Shown here in pieces: positions 43,701 through 52,796 of a DNA stretch of 64,000 bases; the stretch's first letter is position 1, and every line of letters begins with the position of its first letter. The notes beneath the pieces are model-generated. The model was given only the letters and a program-made list of their open reading frames with translations, searched no databases and had not been told where the DNA came from. The DNA lies in contig NZ_BIFH01000041.1 in assembly GCF_003967355.1 (NCBI RefSeq), forward strand, positions 62,001 through 126,000, written 5' to 3'. The translations under genes and the position numbers were made by a program. Source of the DNA: Embleya hyalina. Lineage in GTDB: Bacteria; Actinomycetota; Actinomycetes; Streptomycetales; Streptomycetaceae.

Positions 43701-45146
43701 CTATCGCGCCGGGTCGGTGGGCTCGGCGGGATCGGTGCGCTTCTCCGACGGAACGAAGAAGGCGAGCAGAAGCGGGATGGCGCTGAGGCCGAAGATCCAC
43801 CAGAACGTTCCGGAGAACGCCGCGAGTCTGTCCGCCGGCGTGGTCGCCCCGTCGAGCAGGTTCTGCAGGATCACGGCGACGACCGCGACGCCGAAGGGCG
43901 CCCCGACGCGCTGTACGACGCTGAACGCCGCACTGCCTCGGGGAGCCTCGTCGTGGCTCAGATTCGAGAAGGCGAGGGTCATCACGGGGAAGGTGGTGGC
44001 GGCGAAACCGAGTCCCTGGGCGAACTGCGCGGCCAGTAGCACCGCCGTTCCGCCGTGGGTGTCCGCCAGGGCGAACGGCACGGTCCCGATCATGGTCAGC
44101 ACCACTCCGACGGCGATGACGAAGCGGCTGTCGAACCGTGCCGCGACGTTGCGCACGCCCACGACGAAGAACATCACGCCGAGTCCCTGCGTGATGAGCA
44201 GCAGGCCGGTGTGCAGCACCGTCTCGCCGCGAACTTGCAGGTAGAAGAGGGGAAGCAGGAAGGACAGGGCGTAGGTCGAGAACCCGCCCGCGAACGTGAT
44301 GGCGCTTCCCAGGCCGAAGCTGCGCCGCGTGAACATGCGGACGTCGACGAGAGCGGGACGACGGGCGCGCAGCGAGTGCACCGTGAAGGCGGCCAGCAGC
44401 ACGGCACCGACGGCGAGCGGGAGCCAGGCGCCGACGGCGGCGAAGCCGTCCTTTTCGGATATCTCACCGATGCCGTAGGCGAGGGCGACGACGCCGGGCG
44501 TGAGCAGGAGGAAGCCGCGAATGTCGAGCCGGTGGCCGCGCCGTCCGGGGGTCGAGGGCAACAGGACCCGGCCGAGCACGAGCGCGGCGACGCAGACCGG
44601 CACATTGATCAAGAACAGCCAGTACCAGCTCAGCGATTGCAGGATGGCGCCGCCGAGCACCGATCCGAGGATCGGACCGAGGAGGCCGGGAAGCATGACC
44701 GCGGCTGTGGCCTTGTGGATACGTTCCGGGCCGGCTGTCCGCGTGACGATGGTGAGCGTGATCGGCATCACCATGCCACCGCCGATTCCCTGGACCACCC
44801 GAAAGGCGATGAGCTGGGGCAGGGAATCCGCGAGGCCGCACAGGGCCGAGCCGACGAGGAAGGCGCCCACGGCGAACAGCCACGCGTTGCGCACGCCGAA
44901 CCGTTCGGAGAGCCACCCACTCACCGGGATCACCGCTACGAACGCCAGCAGATAGCCCGTCGCGACCCACTGCGTCCGGGCGACCGAGGCATGGAACACC
45001 CCCTGCAGGTGGTCCAGGGCGATGTTGACGATCGTCGTGTCCAAAAGCGTCGTGAACACTCCGAGGGCCAGGACGAGGCTGATGAGGGTCAACCGGCGAT
45101 CGGTCACCGGCGTCGCGGCCTGCTCGGCCGTCGTTGTCGAGGTCAT
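43701..45146 (-). CDS. MFS drug exporter, DHA2 (14-helix) family
   Basis: The 481-residue membrane protein has 14 predicted helices, the DHA2 motifs DTTIVNIALDHL, SGWLSERFGVRNAWL and the antiporter-like motif in GIGGGMVMPITLTIV. It should export drugs or cationic compounds by proton antiport. It is divergent from a TetR gene with a 69-base gap containing two palindromic sites, the standard arrangement of a TetR-repressed efflux pump. The ATG at 45146 lies close to the first operator. The gene is intact. Confidence 0.93.
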   Translation of the reverse strand: MTSTTTAEQAATPVTDRRLTLISLVLALGVFTTLLDTTIVNIALDHLQGVFHASVARTQWVATGYLLAFVAVIPVSGWLSERFGVRNAWLFAVGAFLVGSALCGLADSLPQLIAFRVVQGIGGGMVMPITLTIVTRTAGPERIHKATAAVMLPGLLGPILGSVLGGAILQSLSWYWLFLINVPVCVAALVLGRVLLPSTPGRRGHRLDIRGFLLLTPGVVALAYGIGEISEKDGFAAVGAWLPLAVGAVLLAAFTVHSLRARRPALVDVRMFTRRSFGLGSAITFAGGFSTYALSFLLPLFYLQVRGETVLHTGLLLITQGLGVMFFVVGVRNVAARFDSRFVIAVGVVLTMIGTVPFALADTHGGTAVLLAAQFAQGLGFAATTFPVMTLAFSNLSHDEAPRGSAAFSVVQRVGAPFGVAVVAVILQNLLDGATTPADRLAAFSGTFWWIFGLSAIPLLLAFFVPSEKRTDPAEPTDPAR

Positions 45147-45155
45147 AGCGCGCAC

Positions 45156-45175
45156 ACTACACCGTGCAGTGTAGT
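45156..45175. promoter_or_regulatory. TetR operator between the MFS exporter and tetR
   Basis: ACTACAC-CGTGCA-GTGTAGT is a perfect 7-bp inverted repeat. A related CACCG-GT-CGGTG repeat follows at about 45181-45192. Both lie in the 69-base divergent gap and share the GTGTAG element, so they look like tandem operators. Confidence 0.7.
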
Positions 45176-45215
45176 AGCTGCACCGGTCGGTGTAGGGTGA
45201 CCTTCGGAGGTACGG

Positions 45216-45866
45216 ATGAGCACTGTTGGTACGGAGAAGTCGGTGCGCGAGGGGTCCCTGGAGAAGCGGAAGGCGATCCTCGCCGCCGCGCGGGATCTGT
45301 TCGTACGCCAAGGAGTGGACCGCGTCAGCATGGATGCCGTCGCGGCCGGCGCCGAGGTGTCCAAGCGCACCGTGTACGACTACTTCGGCGACAAGCGGCG
45401 CCTTTTCCTGGCCATCCTCACGGACGCCTCCCAGTCACTGATGGCCACTGCGTGCCGGGCGCTCGACGAGCACCTCCCCGAGGGCGCGCAGATCACCACG
45501 GTGCCGCAACTGGAGAAGGCGTTCACCGCGTTGGCGATCGACCTCGGCACGTCGATCGTGGGCTCCGCCGACTACGCCGCCGGCTTCGCACTCGTCGCCC
45601 AGGAGCGCCTGCGGACGCCGACGACCGAGGACGACATCGCGACGGTGGTGGTGGAGGAGGCGTTCGCGAAACGCATCGCCGACTTCGTCGACGCCGGACT
45701 CCTGGACACGGACAACCCGCGTCTGGCCGCCGACCACTTCTTCGCCCTGACGATCCTGTTGGCCTACAACCGTCAACCGGTCCCCGCCAACCCCGCCCCG
45801 GACAAGGTCCGTCAGAGCATGATCGACGGGGCCCACGCATTCATCCGGGCGTACGCCACACGTTAG
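45216..45866 (+). CDS. TetR family regulator of the MFS exporter
   Basis: The 216-residue TetR protein has its helix-turn-helix at about 20-65 (ILAAARDLFVRQGVDRVSMD, then VSKRTVYDYFGDKRRLF) and a C-terminal AefR-like domain (LLAYNRQPVPANPAPD). It is divergent from the DHA2 exporter and probably represses it through the GTGTAG operators until the exported compound binds. Confidence 0.92.
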   Translation: MSTVGTEKSVREGSLEKRKAILAAARDLFVRQGVDRVSMDAVAAGAEVSKRTVYDYFGDKRRLFLAILTDASQSLMATACRALDEHLPEGAQITTVPQLEKAFTALAIDLGTSIVGSADYAAGFALVAQERLRTPTTEDDIATVVVEEAFAKRIADFVDAGLLDTDNPRLAADHFFALTILLAYNRQPVPANPAPDKVRQSMIDGAHAFIRAYATR

Positions 45867-46244
45867 GAACGGCGTGACGTTGCGCTCGGCGGTCCGTCAG
45901 GGTGGTGCCGGGCCGGTTCCCGGGCGGCCTCCGGCGGCTTCGGCGACCCGATCGACACCGCCGCCCGTGAACCGATCCGGGGACTGCTCCATTGCCGGAC
46001 TCCGGTCGCCTGCCAGGGTCGACGGGGTCGACCGGGTGCGTCTGCGCCATCCGCACGGCGCCCGCCCGCGGATGGGATACGAGGGCGGGTCCGGATGCCC
46101 GACGACTCGGACCAGGATCTCGCCGACGCGCTCGGGGTGGCCTGCGGCGCGCACGGGACCGCCAAGCGCACACCGTCTCGCCGACTGTGGGGTCGTCTTC
46201 CGCCACGACTTCGGGAATCCGCATCGAGGCTCCGGCCCGGTCCG
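45867..46244. other. No supported gene
   Basis: About 380 bases. A forward piece MPDDSDQDLADALGVACG is faintly coding-like but has no context. No repeat or terminator was recognised. Confidence 0.35.
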
Positions 46245-46560
46245 TGGCGAATCCGCCAGGCCCCACCGCGCCGCGAAGCAGCGGCGCCGGCCGGCGATTC
46301 TCGACGCCGCTGGATCGCTCGGCATCGAACGGAGCGTGCGCGAGGTGGCACTCACGGACATCGCCGCGGGCGTGGGTATGCACAAGTCCACGATGCCGCG
46401 GTTCTTCGAGACGCGTGAGCAGATCTTCCTCGCGCTCGGCCGAGGGCCGGCAGGAGTGGTCGGCGGCGCTCCGGGCACGGCTGGGCAATCTGACCGTCGG
46501 TGATCCCGCGACGATCCCGGTGACCATCGAAGCCGCGGCCGCGTCCGTCACGTGCGCGCG
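46245..46560 (+). pseudogene. TetR regulator N-terminal half, frameshifted
   Basis: AAKQRRRPAILDAAGSLGIE, EVALTDIAAGVGMHKSTMPR and FFETREQIFLAL form a TetR helix-turn-helix. After a shift near 46440 the text continues EWSAALRARLGNLTVGDPAT before losing similarity. The ligand domain is missing. Confidence 0.65.
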
Positions 46561-46742
46561 GACACGCTGGGAGGTGCCGGCCACCCTGCCGCTGCGCTAC
46601 GCGAGCGTCGGCCTGTCGAACGCGGTGGTCACCCACCCCCGTCGCGCTCACGGCCCACCCCAACCCCTTCGGCCCGGCATCGGCCGTTCCCGCGCGACCC
46701 ACCACCGCCGCCTCCACCCGGTCGCCCCGAGGCCTCGAAAAC

Positions 46743-47490
46743 CCCGCTCCGCGCCCGCCTCGGCGCGAACGAACGCGCCGCGATCATGGAGTTGACGAAC
46801 TCCGGCGAGTTCGCGGAAAACTGCCGCCCGCGCAGATCTGGGCCCGCGAGTTGGACGCCGGCCGCCACCACTGCTCGATCTCGACGATGTATCGCGTACT
46901 GCGCGCCGCCGGCCAGGTCGGCGAACGCCGCCGTCGGGCCACCCACCCCGCCAAAACCGTGCCCGAACCCGTCGCCGACGCCCCCTCGCAGGTATTCACC
47001 TGGGACATCAGCAAAGCGAGGGGTCCGGCGAAAGGCGTGTGGTTCCACGCCTACGTGATCATCGACATCCTCAGCCGATACGTGGTGGGGCACACCGTCG
47101 AAAGGGCCGAATCGGCCGAACGCGCAAGGGAGTTCGTCGCGGACGCCATCGAGCGCAACGGCCTGGTCCCCGAGACCCGAGACCGTGCACGCCGACCGCG
47201 GCACGTCGACGACCTCGAGGAAGGTCTCCCAACTCCCGATCGACCTCGGGGTCGCCCGGAGTCATTCCAGGCCCAGGGTCTCCAACGACAACCCCTACAG
47301 CGAGGCGAACTTCAGGACCATCCAGTACAAGGGTGACTTTCCGGGCTTCTTCGACTCGCTCGCGCACGCCCGCGAGTGGATCGAGGTATTCGTGGCCTCC
47401 TGCACCCACACTCCGGGATCGGCTACCACACGCCCGCTACTGGAGTACTCGGACGTTTCGGTGGGGCGACCAGGTACCGCGGCGGGGTGA
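46743..47490 (+). pseudogene. IS3-family transposase, multiply frameshifted
   Basis: Three forward frames join to one IS3-type DDE transposase: ARLGANERAAIMELTNSGEF; then LPPAQIWARELDAGRHHCSI, VFTWDISKARGPAKGVWFHA, YVIIDILSRYVVGHTVERAE; then MHADRGTSTTSRKVSQLPID, HSRPRVSNDNPYSEANF and SLAHAREWIEVF. The D, D, E positions (TWDI, HADRG, SEANF) are all visible. Shifts near 46820 and 47190 and loss of the C-terminus make it dead. Confidence 0.8.
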
Positions 47491-47579
47491 ACGTTGCCGG
47501 GCGCGGCACTGGCTAACCGGTGCGACGAGCTGCGGTGCCCGGCGTCGTGGCGCGCGTCGAGGGAGGAACCCTCACCGGA

Positions 47580-49466
47580 TCACTTCGGCAGCATCCCCCG
47601 CAGATGCAGCGCCAGTCGGATTTGCAGCTCTCGATCGGGCTCCCGCCAATCCGCGCCGAGCAAGGAGGCGATGCGGTCCAGCCGTTGTGTGACGGTGTTG
47701 ATGTGTACATGCAGCACCGTGCGCGTCCGCGCCAGACTGCGCCCCGAGTCGAAATACGCCGCGGCAGTTCGGGTCAACTCCGCGCCGCGTGTGGCGTCGT
47801 AGTCCAGCAGCGGGCCCAGGGTCGCGTGGACGATGCCGGCGATGTCCTTCGTATCCGCCAAGAGCACGCCCAGGAAGCCGAGTTCGTCAGCCGAGGCGCC
47901 CTCCCCGGAGCGGCCGAGCGCGCGCAGAGCCGCGACACAGCGGCCGGCCTCGGCGTACCGATCGGGAATCGCGTCCGGGTCCGGTGCCGGACCGGCGGCC
48001 CCCGCCGTCGCGGGGCGCCCGAGCGCATGGCCGATCTCCGTCGCCGCGCGCCGCGCGCTCGCCGAAGGGTCCGTCTCGGGAAGCAGCAGGACCACGCCTC
48101 CGTCGATCTCGCCCGCCATGCCTCCGGATGTCGCGGCCAAGTGCCAAGCCGCCGAAGCCACTCGCGAACGGTCGGCGCCGGGGACCTGGACCACCACGAC
48201 GACGTGCGGCCGGTTCAGGTCCGCACCGAATCGTGCCGCCCGGTCACCGATCGCCCTCCGGTCCCGCGACGGGGCCGCAAGGATGTCGCGTACCAGCTCC
48301 CCCGCGAGCCGGTGCTCGGCCTCGTCCGCCGAGCGTCGGAAGAACAGGAGTAGCGCGACGATCATCGCCGCGCGCTCCAGAGTGCGCATGTCCGAAGCCG
48401 TCGAGTCGGGCGGGTTGCTCTCGCCGCGACGCACCAGTACGCCGAACCACTCGGTGCCGGCCGCAACCGGTACTACGTCGACGTTGCCGACCCGGGCCCC
48501 GCGCCCGGTGGCCAGCGCTTGCACGCGGGCTGCCGCGAAATCGGGGTCGGTGGCGTCCGTGGCGCTTCCGGCGTCGGGGCCGAGCAGCACGGACGCGTCA
48601 CCGCCGACGAGTTCCCCCACCGCTCGGACGACGTCGTCCACCCCGGCGCCCGCGAGGACGAGCCCGGTGAACCGGTCGTGGGCGGCGGCGGCGCGTTCGA
48701 TCGAAGCGCTGTGTGCCCGGGCTCCGGCATGCGCGTCGGCCAGCTCGGCGATCGCGGACCGTGTTTCGGCGAGCAGATTCGCGTTGTCGATGGCGACGGA
48801 CGCGTGGGCTGCGAGCGCGGTCAACAGTGACACTTCACCCGGACGGAACACTCGCGGACGACGGTCGGAGGCCCACAGCACCCCGATCACCGTGTCGTCG
48901 ACGACGAGTGGCACCGCGAGCATGGCGACGAGCCCCTCGTCGCCGACTCCCTCGTCAAGACGAGAGGTATGCCGAAAACCGATGTCGGCGAAGTAGTCGG
49001 CAGTAACGAACGGGGTGCCGCGTTCGGCGACCAGGCCTCCGATACAATCCCCGATCGCCATGCGCAGTTGCCGGAACCGCGGTGACACGGCGCCCGCGGT
49101 CACCCGGACATACGTGTCGCCCGCGTCCGTGTCTTGCAGTGACAAGTACGCGGTGTCCGAGCCGAGAAGCGAGCGCGCCCGGTGCACGATCGCGGACAGC
49201 ACCGCGTCAACGTCCCGCAGCGCGGCCAGGTCGCCGATGGTGTCGTTGAGGGCGGCGAGTTCGGCTTCGCGGCGGCGGTGCTCCCGAAGGGCGTCGCGAA
49301 GCCGCATCGCGGTCGCATATGCGGCGTCGACCTCGGTGAGCAGAGCAGGGCTGATGCCGGCGGCGCGGACACTGTCGACGACGGCCTCGAACTCTGCCGC
49401 CGGCGCTTCGTCGTGCAGGAGGGTGAGCAGACCGCGCACGGCGGCCGTCGCCGTAAGAGCGTCCAT
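47580..49466 (-). CDS. GAF-domain PucR-type transcriptional activator
   Basis: The 628-residue protein has a GAF domain at about 70-215 (VDAVLSAIVHRARSLLG, VRVTAGAVSPRFRQLRMAIG, AVPLVVDDTVIGVLWAS). A PucR-like middle region follows, and then the C-terminal PucR helix-turn-helix (RTRTVLHVHINTVTQRLDRI). Such CdaR/PucR proteins activate catabolic genes in response to a small ligand. It is divergent from the CoA-transferase genes with a 210-base gap, so they are its likely targets. The ATG at 49466 is used; an in-frame ATG 20 codons upstream is possible. Neither has a strong ribosome site. Confidence 0.88.
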   Translation of the reverse strand: MDALTATAAVRGLLTLLHDEAPAAEFEAVVDSVRAAGISPALLTEVDAAYATAMRLRDALREHRRREAELAALNDTIGDLAALRDVDAVLSAIVHRARSLLGSDTAYLSLQDTDAGDTYVRVTAGAVSPRFRQLRMAIGDCIGGLVAERGTPFVTADYFADIGFRHTSRLDEGVGDEGLVAMLAVPLVVDDTVIGVLWASDRRPRVFRPGEVSLLTALAAHASVAIDNANLLAETRSAIAELADAHAGARAHSASIERAAAAHDRFTGLVLAGAGVDDVVRAVGELVGGDASVLLGPDAGSATDATDPDFAAARVQALATGRGARVGNVDVVPVAAGTEWFGVLVRRGESNPPDSTASDMRTLERAAMIVALLLFFRRSADEAEHRLAGELVRDILAAPSRDRRAIGDRAARFGADLNRPHVVVVVQVPGADRSRVASAAWHLAATSGGMAGEIDGGVVLLLPETDPSASARRAATEIGHALGRPATAGAAGPAPDPDAIPDRYAEAGRCVAALRALGRSGEGASADELGFLGVLLADTKDIAGIVHATLGPLLDYDATRGAELTRTAAAYFDSGRSLARTRTVLHVHINTVTQRLDRIASLLGADWREPDRELQIRLALHLRGMLPK

Positions 49467-49676
49467 CGGGTGATTATGCACATGAATACCCCGGGAGTCT
49501 TCAACCGCTGCGATCGGCATGCGCAAGCGCTCGGCTCCCGCCCCCTGCAGGGCACCTCGGGATCACGCCGAGTAGTCCGCCGCTCCGGCATGGCGGTTTC
49601 ACCCATCACATCGCCACAGGGTGTGGTTCTCTCATACATATCCGCATCGGCGTCGTGGCCCTACCGTCTTCGAACC

Positions 49677-50447
49677 ATGGACAAGACATGGGCATCCGCC
49701 GCCGAGGCAGTCGCCGACATCCCCGACGGCGCGACCGTCGCGGTCGGGGGATTCGGACTGTGCGGCATCCCGCACGACCTGATCCACGCACTACTGGCTT
49801 GCGGAACGGGGGGACTGCGTGTGGTCTCGAACAACTGCGGCGTCGATGACGGCGGTCTGGGCATGCTGCTGGCCGCACGGCGGATCGCTCGGATGACGTC
49901 GAGCTACGTCGGGGAAAACAAGGAGTTCGCGCGCCAGTATCTGGAGGGCGAGCTGGAAGTGGAACTCGTCCCGCAGGGAACGCTGGCCGAACGACTCCGG
50001 GCGGGCGGCGCAGGCATCCCGGCGTTCTACACGCCTGCGGGGGTGGGCACAGCTGTCGCGGAGGGCGGACTGCCGTGGCGGTACTCCGCGGACGGAACGG
50101 TGGAGGTCGCCTCGCCGGTCCGGGAAACCCGCCTCTTCGACGGCGCGGAATATGTGCTCGAGGAATCCGTCACGACGGACTTCGCGCTGGTGCGCGCGGC
50201 GGTCGGCGACACCCATGGCAACCTCGTATTCCACTCCTCCGCCCGGAACTTCAATCCGCTGGTGGCCGTCGCCGGGCGTATCACCCTGGCCGAGGTCGAG
50301 GAACTGGTCCCTGCGGGTGCGTTGGACCCCGATCACGTGCACCTTCCCGGTGTCTTCGTCCAGCGTGTGGTTGTGGTCGCCGATCCGGGCCTGAAGCGCA
50401 TCGAGAAGCGCACCACCGCGCTTGCGACCACCCAGGCAGGGAACTGA
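49677..50447 (+). CDS. CoA-transferase subunit A
   Basis: The 256-residue protein is the alpha subunit of a class I 3-oxoacid/acyl CoA-transferase ([50 protein letters not shown]). It pairs with the B subunit that starts one base after its stop. Together they move CoA from succinyl- or acetyl-CoA to an organic acid, for example acetoacetate or 3-oxoadipate. The acid is not identifiable from sequence. Expression is probably controlled by the divergent GAF/PucR activator. Confidence 0.93.
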   Translation: MDKTWASAAEAVADIPDGATVAVGGFGLCGIPHDLIHALLACGTGGLRVVSNNCGVDDGGLGMLLAARRIARMTSSYVGENKEFARQYLEGELEVELVPQGTLAERLRAGGAGIPAFYTPAGVGTAVAEGGLPWRYSADGTVEVASPVRETRLFDGAEYVLEESVTTDFALVRAAVGDTHGNLVFHSSARNFNPLVAVAGRITLAEVEELVPAGALDPDHVHLPGVFVQRVVVVADPGLKRIEKRTTALATTQAGN

Positions 50448-50448
50448 C

Positions 50449-51132
50449 ATGGCACGCACCCGCGAACAGATGGCCGCCCGAGCGGCACGCGAGTTGGCCC
50501 CGGGCAGCTACGTCAACCTGGGCATCGGGCTGCCGACGCTCATCCCCGACCACCTGCCGCCCGGCGTCGACGTCGTACTGCAAAGCGAGAACGGGATCCT
50601 GGGCGTCGGCCCATACCCGGAGGAGGACCGTGTCGACCCCGACCTGATCAACGCGGGCAAGGAGACGGTGACGACCCTGCCCGGCGCGTCCTTCTTCGAC
50701 TCGGCGCTGTCGTTCGCGATGATCCGCGGCGGCCACATCGATACCGCGGTCCTCGGCGGCATGCAGGTCTCGGCGACGGGGGATTTGGCGAACTGGACGG
50801 TGCCCGGACACATGGTCAAGGGGATGGGCGGCGCGATGGACCTCGTGCACGGCGCTCGCCGCGTCATCGTCGTCATGGAGCACACCACGCGCGACGGGCG
50901 ACCCAAACTTGTGCGGCGATGCACCCTGCCGCTCACCGGACGCGCTGTGGTGCACCGGGTGATCACCGACCTCGCCGTCGTCGACGTGACCCACTTCGGC
51001 CTGCTTTTGGTGGAGACGGCCCCGGGAGTCACCGTAGCCGAGGTCGTCGCAAGCACCGACGCACCCCTGACGATCGCCCGCGGCATGATCCGGCCGAACG
51101 CGCTCCCTGACGTATGGCTTCCGGAGCCTTGA
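50449..51132 (+). CDS. CoA-transferase subunit B
   Basis: The 227-residue beta subunit contains the catalytic glutamate E47 in QSENGILG, which forms the glutamyl-CoA thioester, and the downstream [14 protein letters not shown] and [17 protein letters not shown] motifs. It is translationally coupled to subunit A. The pair supplies or uses acyl-CoA in the catabolic block that continues with the aminotransferase and hydantoinase genes. Confidence 0.93.
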   Translation: MARTREQMAARAARELAPGSYVNLGIGLPTLIPDHLPPGVDVVLQSENGILGVGPYPEEDRVDPDLINAGKETVTTLPGASFFDSALSFAMIRGGHIDTAVLGGMQVSATGDLANWTVPGHMVKGMGGAMDLVHGARRVIVVMEHTTRDGRPKLVRRCTLPLTGRAVVHRVITDLAVVDVTHFGLLLVETAPGVTVAEVVASTDAPLTIARGMIRPNALPDVWLPEP

Positions 51133-51443
51133 CGACGATGCCGGCACCACGGCAGGGTTCCCGGCCGGACACGCCGTCGATCCGGCACACGCGAGGGCGA
51201 CGGCGCGGTTCGGAAGCCGGCGGTGCGCGCGAAGGGCCTTGTGGCCGGAACACCGGCTCGCCGAGGTGACCGGGCGCGCCGCCGGTGGACCGGGTGTACG
51301 CGGCGGCGGGGCTGCCGGGCCGGGCGCCGCCGTCGGTGTTCGCCCTTCGCGGCCCGTACGAGGACGTCGCGGTGGTGCCTCCCGGCGAGACCCGCTGAGA
51401 TCCGACTGATACCAACTGGGATCATCATCGTTAGGATGGGCAG
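51133..51443. other. Intergenic region with a short coding-like relic and operator
   Basis: About 310 bases between the CoA-transferase and gntR. Near 51280-51400 the forward piece PPVDRVYAAAGLPGRAPPSV with ALRGPYEDVAVVPPGETR-stop looks like a gene end without a gene. The GntR-type inverted repeat at 51407-51424 lies just before gntR. Confidence 0.4.
51407..51424. promoter_or_regulatory. GntR-type operator before gntR
   Basis: TGATACC-AACT-GGGATCA is an inverted repeat with six of seven matching pairs, 20 bases upstream of the gntR start. It suits autoregulation by the FCD-type regulator. Confidence 0.5.
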
Positions 51444-52157
51444 GTGAAGTATCTGCCGGCCATCCTCAGCACCGATCACGCCGACTCGAATGCCACGGAG
51501 CGCGCTTACCTGGCGATCAAGCGGCAGATCATCGAGCTCGAGCTGCGACCCGGCGCACACGTCACCAAGACCGACCTTTCGCGCCTGGCGAGTGTGGGCA
51601 CCATGCCCGTCCGGGAAGCGCTGACCCGTCTCCAGCGCGACGGCTTGGTCCAGGCGCTGCCCCGATCGGGGTATCGCATCCTGCCGGTGACCCTGAAGGG
51701 CACCCGGGACCTGTGCGCGTTCCGGCAGCTCCTGGAGACCGAGGCCGCGGGCCTGGCCGCGGAGCACGGTTGTCCGGAGTCGAGCCTGGCCCGCCTGGAG
51801 GAACTGCTGGGCGCATCCTACGAGTTGGGCGACAGGGCCGGCGTCGACGACTTCTTGCGGGCCAATTTCGAGTTCGACGCCATCATCGCCAACTGCTGCG
51901 GCAACGACATGCTGGCCCAGTCGATCGTCCGTGCCTTCGACGAGTTGGAACGCGTCCTGCGGATCACCTTGAAGTCGCTGCCGTTCTCGGCAACGGCCGC
52001 ACACCAGCGGCGCGCCGTTCTGGAGGCCATCCGCGAGCGCAACCCCGCCGCCGCCCGCGCGGCCATGAGCGCCCGTACGCGGACCTCGCAGGAGCACATC
52101 ATCGGCGCGCTCCTGTCCAGCGATTCCATCACCGGGGCCAGTATCCAGGTGTCCTGA
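51444..52157 (+). CDS. GntR family regulator, FCD subfamily
   Basis: The 237-residue protein has a winged helix at about 18-82 (ERAYLAIKRQIIELELRPGA, MPVREALTRLQRDGLVQALP) and an all-helical FCD ligand domain (RQLLETEAAGLAAEHG, DDFLRANFEFDAIIA, HQRRAVLEAIRERNPAAARA). Asn/His metal-site residues are partly altered (FEFDAII where FHxxI is common). The GTG start follows AGGATGGG. It is the best candidate to bind the GAGATC repeats at 52.2 and 54.0 kb and to control the hyuA operon. Confidence 0.92.
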   Translation: MKYLPAILSTDHADSNATERAYLAIKRQIIELELRPGAHVTKTDLSRLASVGTMPVREALTRLQRDGLVQALPRSGYRILPVTLKGTRDLCAFRQLLETEAAGLAAEHGCPESSLARLEELLGASYELGDRAGVDDFLRANFEFDAIIANCCGNDMLAQSIVRAFDELERVLRITLKSLPFSATAAHQRRAVLEAIRERNPAAARAAMSARTRTSQEHIIGALLSSDSITGASIQVS

Positions 52158-52223
52158 CGAGTGACGACGAGTTCCCCCCCAGACGTTCCGGAACCGTTGA
52201 CAGAAGGTTTCCCCAGTGGTGAA

Positions 52224-52272
52224 CTGAGATCTCAGCAAGAGAACTAGCGATCTCAGTATTCGACTCTGAGAT
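52224..52272. promoter_or_regulatory. GAGATCTC operator cluster before the anti-sigma-type gene
   Basis: Two palindromic sites lie 30-80 bases before the start: the perfect CTGAGATCTCAG at 52224-52235, and ATCTCAG-N9-CTGAGAT at 52250-52272. The same GATCTCA/TGAGATC element recurs before hyuA. Confidence 0.65.
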
Positions 52273-52301
52273 GTCCGCTCACTACGTGCAGCGAGACCGC
52301 C

Positions 52302-52733
52302 ATGAACACCAGCACGCTCCACCCCCCGATCCGCACCTTCGAGCTACCGCCCTCGCGCTCGGCGGTGCCTCGGATACGGCACCGCCTGGCCGGGGTCCTC
52401 TCCGAATGGGGGCTCCCCGCGGACGGGGACCTCATCTACGCCCTGGGTCTGATCGCCACCGAACTGGTCACCAACGCCGTCACGCACGCGGGAATGCGCA
52501 CTCCGAGCATCCGCGTCACGCTCGGCATCGGCGACGGCGGGGTGCTCCGGCTCGGGGTCCGCGACAACCACACCACGTGTCCGAGGCGCATCACCGCTTC
52601 CCATGACGCCACCTGCGGCCGGGGCACGGCGATCGTCGACCTTCTCCTCAGGGAGCGAGGCGGACGTCTGACGACCGAACCGCATCCGGGCGGCAAGACC
52701 GTCTGGGCCGAATTGCCGGACACGTTCAGGTGA
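52302..52733 (+). CDS. Anti-sigma-type HATPase (RsbW-like) protein
   Basis: The 143-residue protein is a GHKL ATP-binding domain of the SpoIIAB/RsbW serine-kinase type common in streptomycetes: N-box ELVTNAVTHA, G1 LGVRDNHT and G2 GRGTAIVDLL. These proteins phosphorylate anti-anti-sigma factors or bind sigma factors. No sigma factor or antagonist lies beside it. The operator cluster directly upstream suggests that it is regulated together with the catabolic genes that follow. Confidence 0.88.
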   Translation: MNTSTLHPPIRTFELPPSRSAVPRIRHRLAGVLSEWGLPADGDLIYALGLIATELVTNAVTHAGMRTPSIRVTLGIGDGGVLRLGVRDNHTTCPRRITASHDATCGRGTAIVDLLLRERGGRLTTEPHPGGKTVWAELPDTFR

Positions 52734-52796
52734 GCCGGCCGGCCCCGACAGAGCGGCGCCCGTTGCGGCCGTTCCATGCCTCCGAAGGGAATCACC

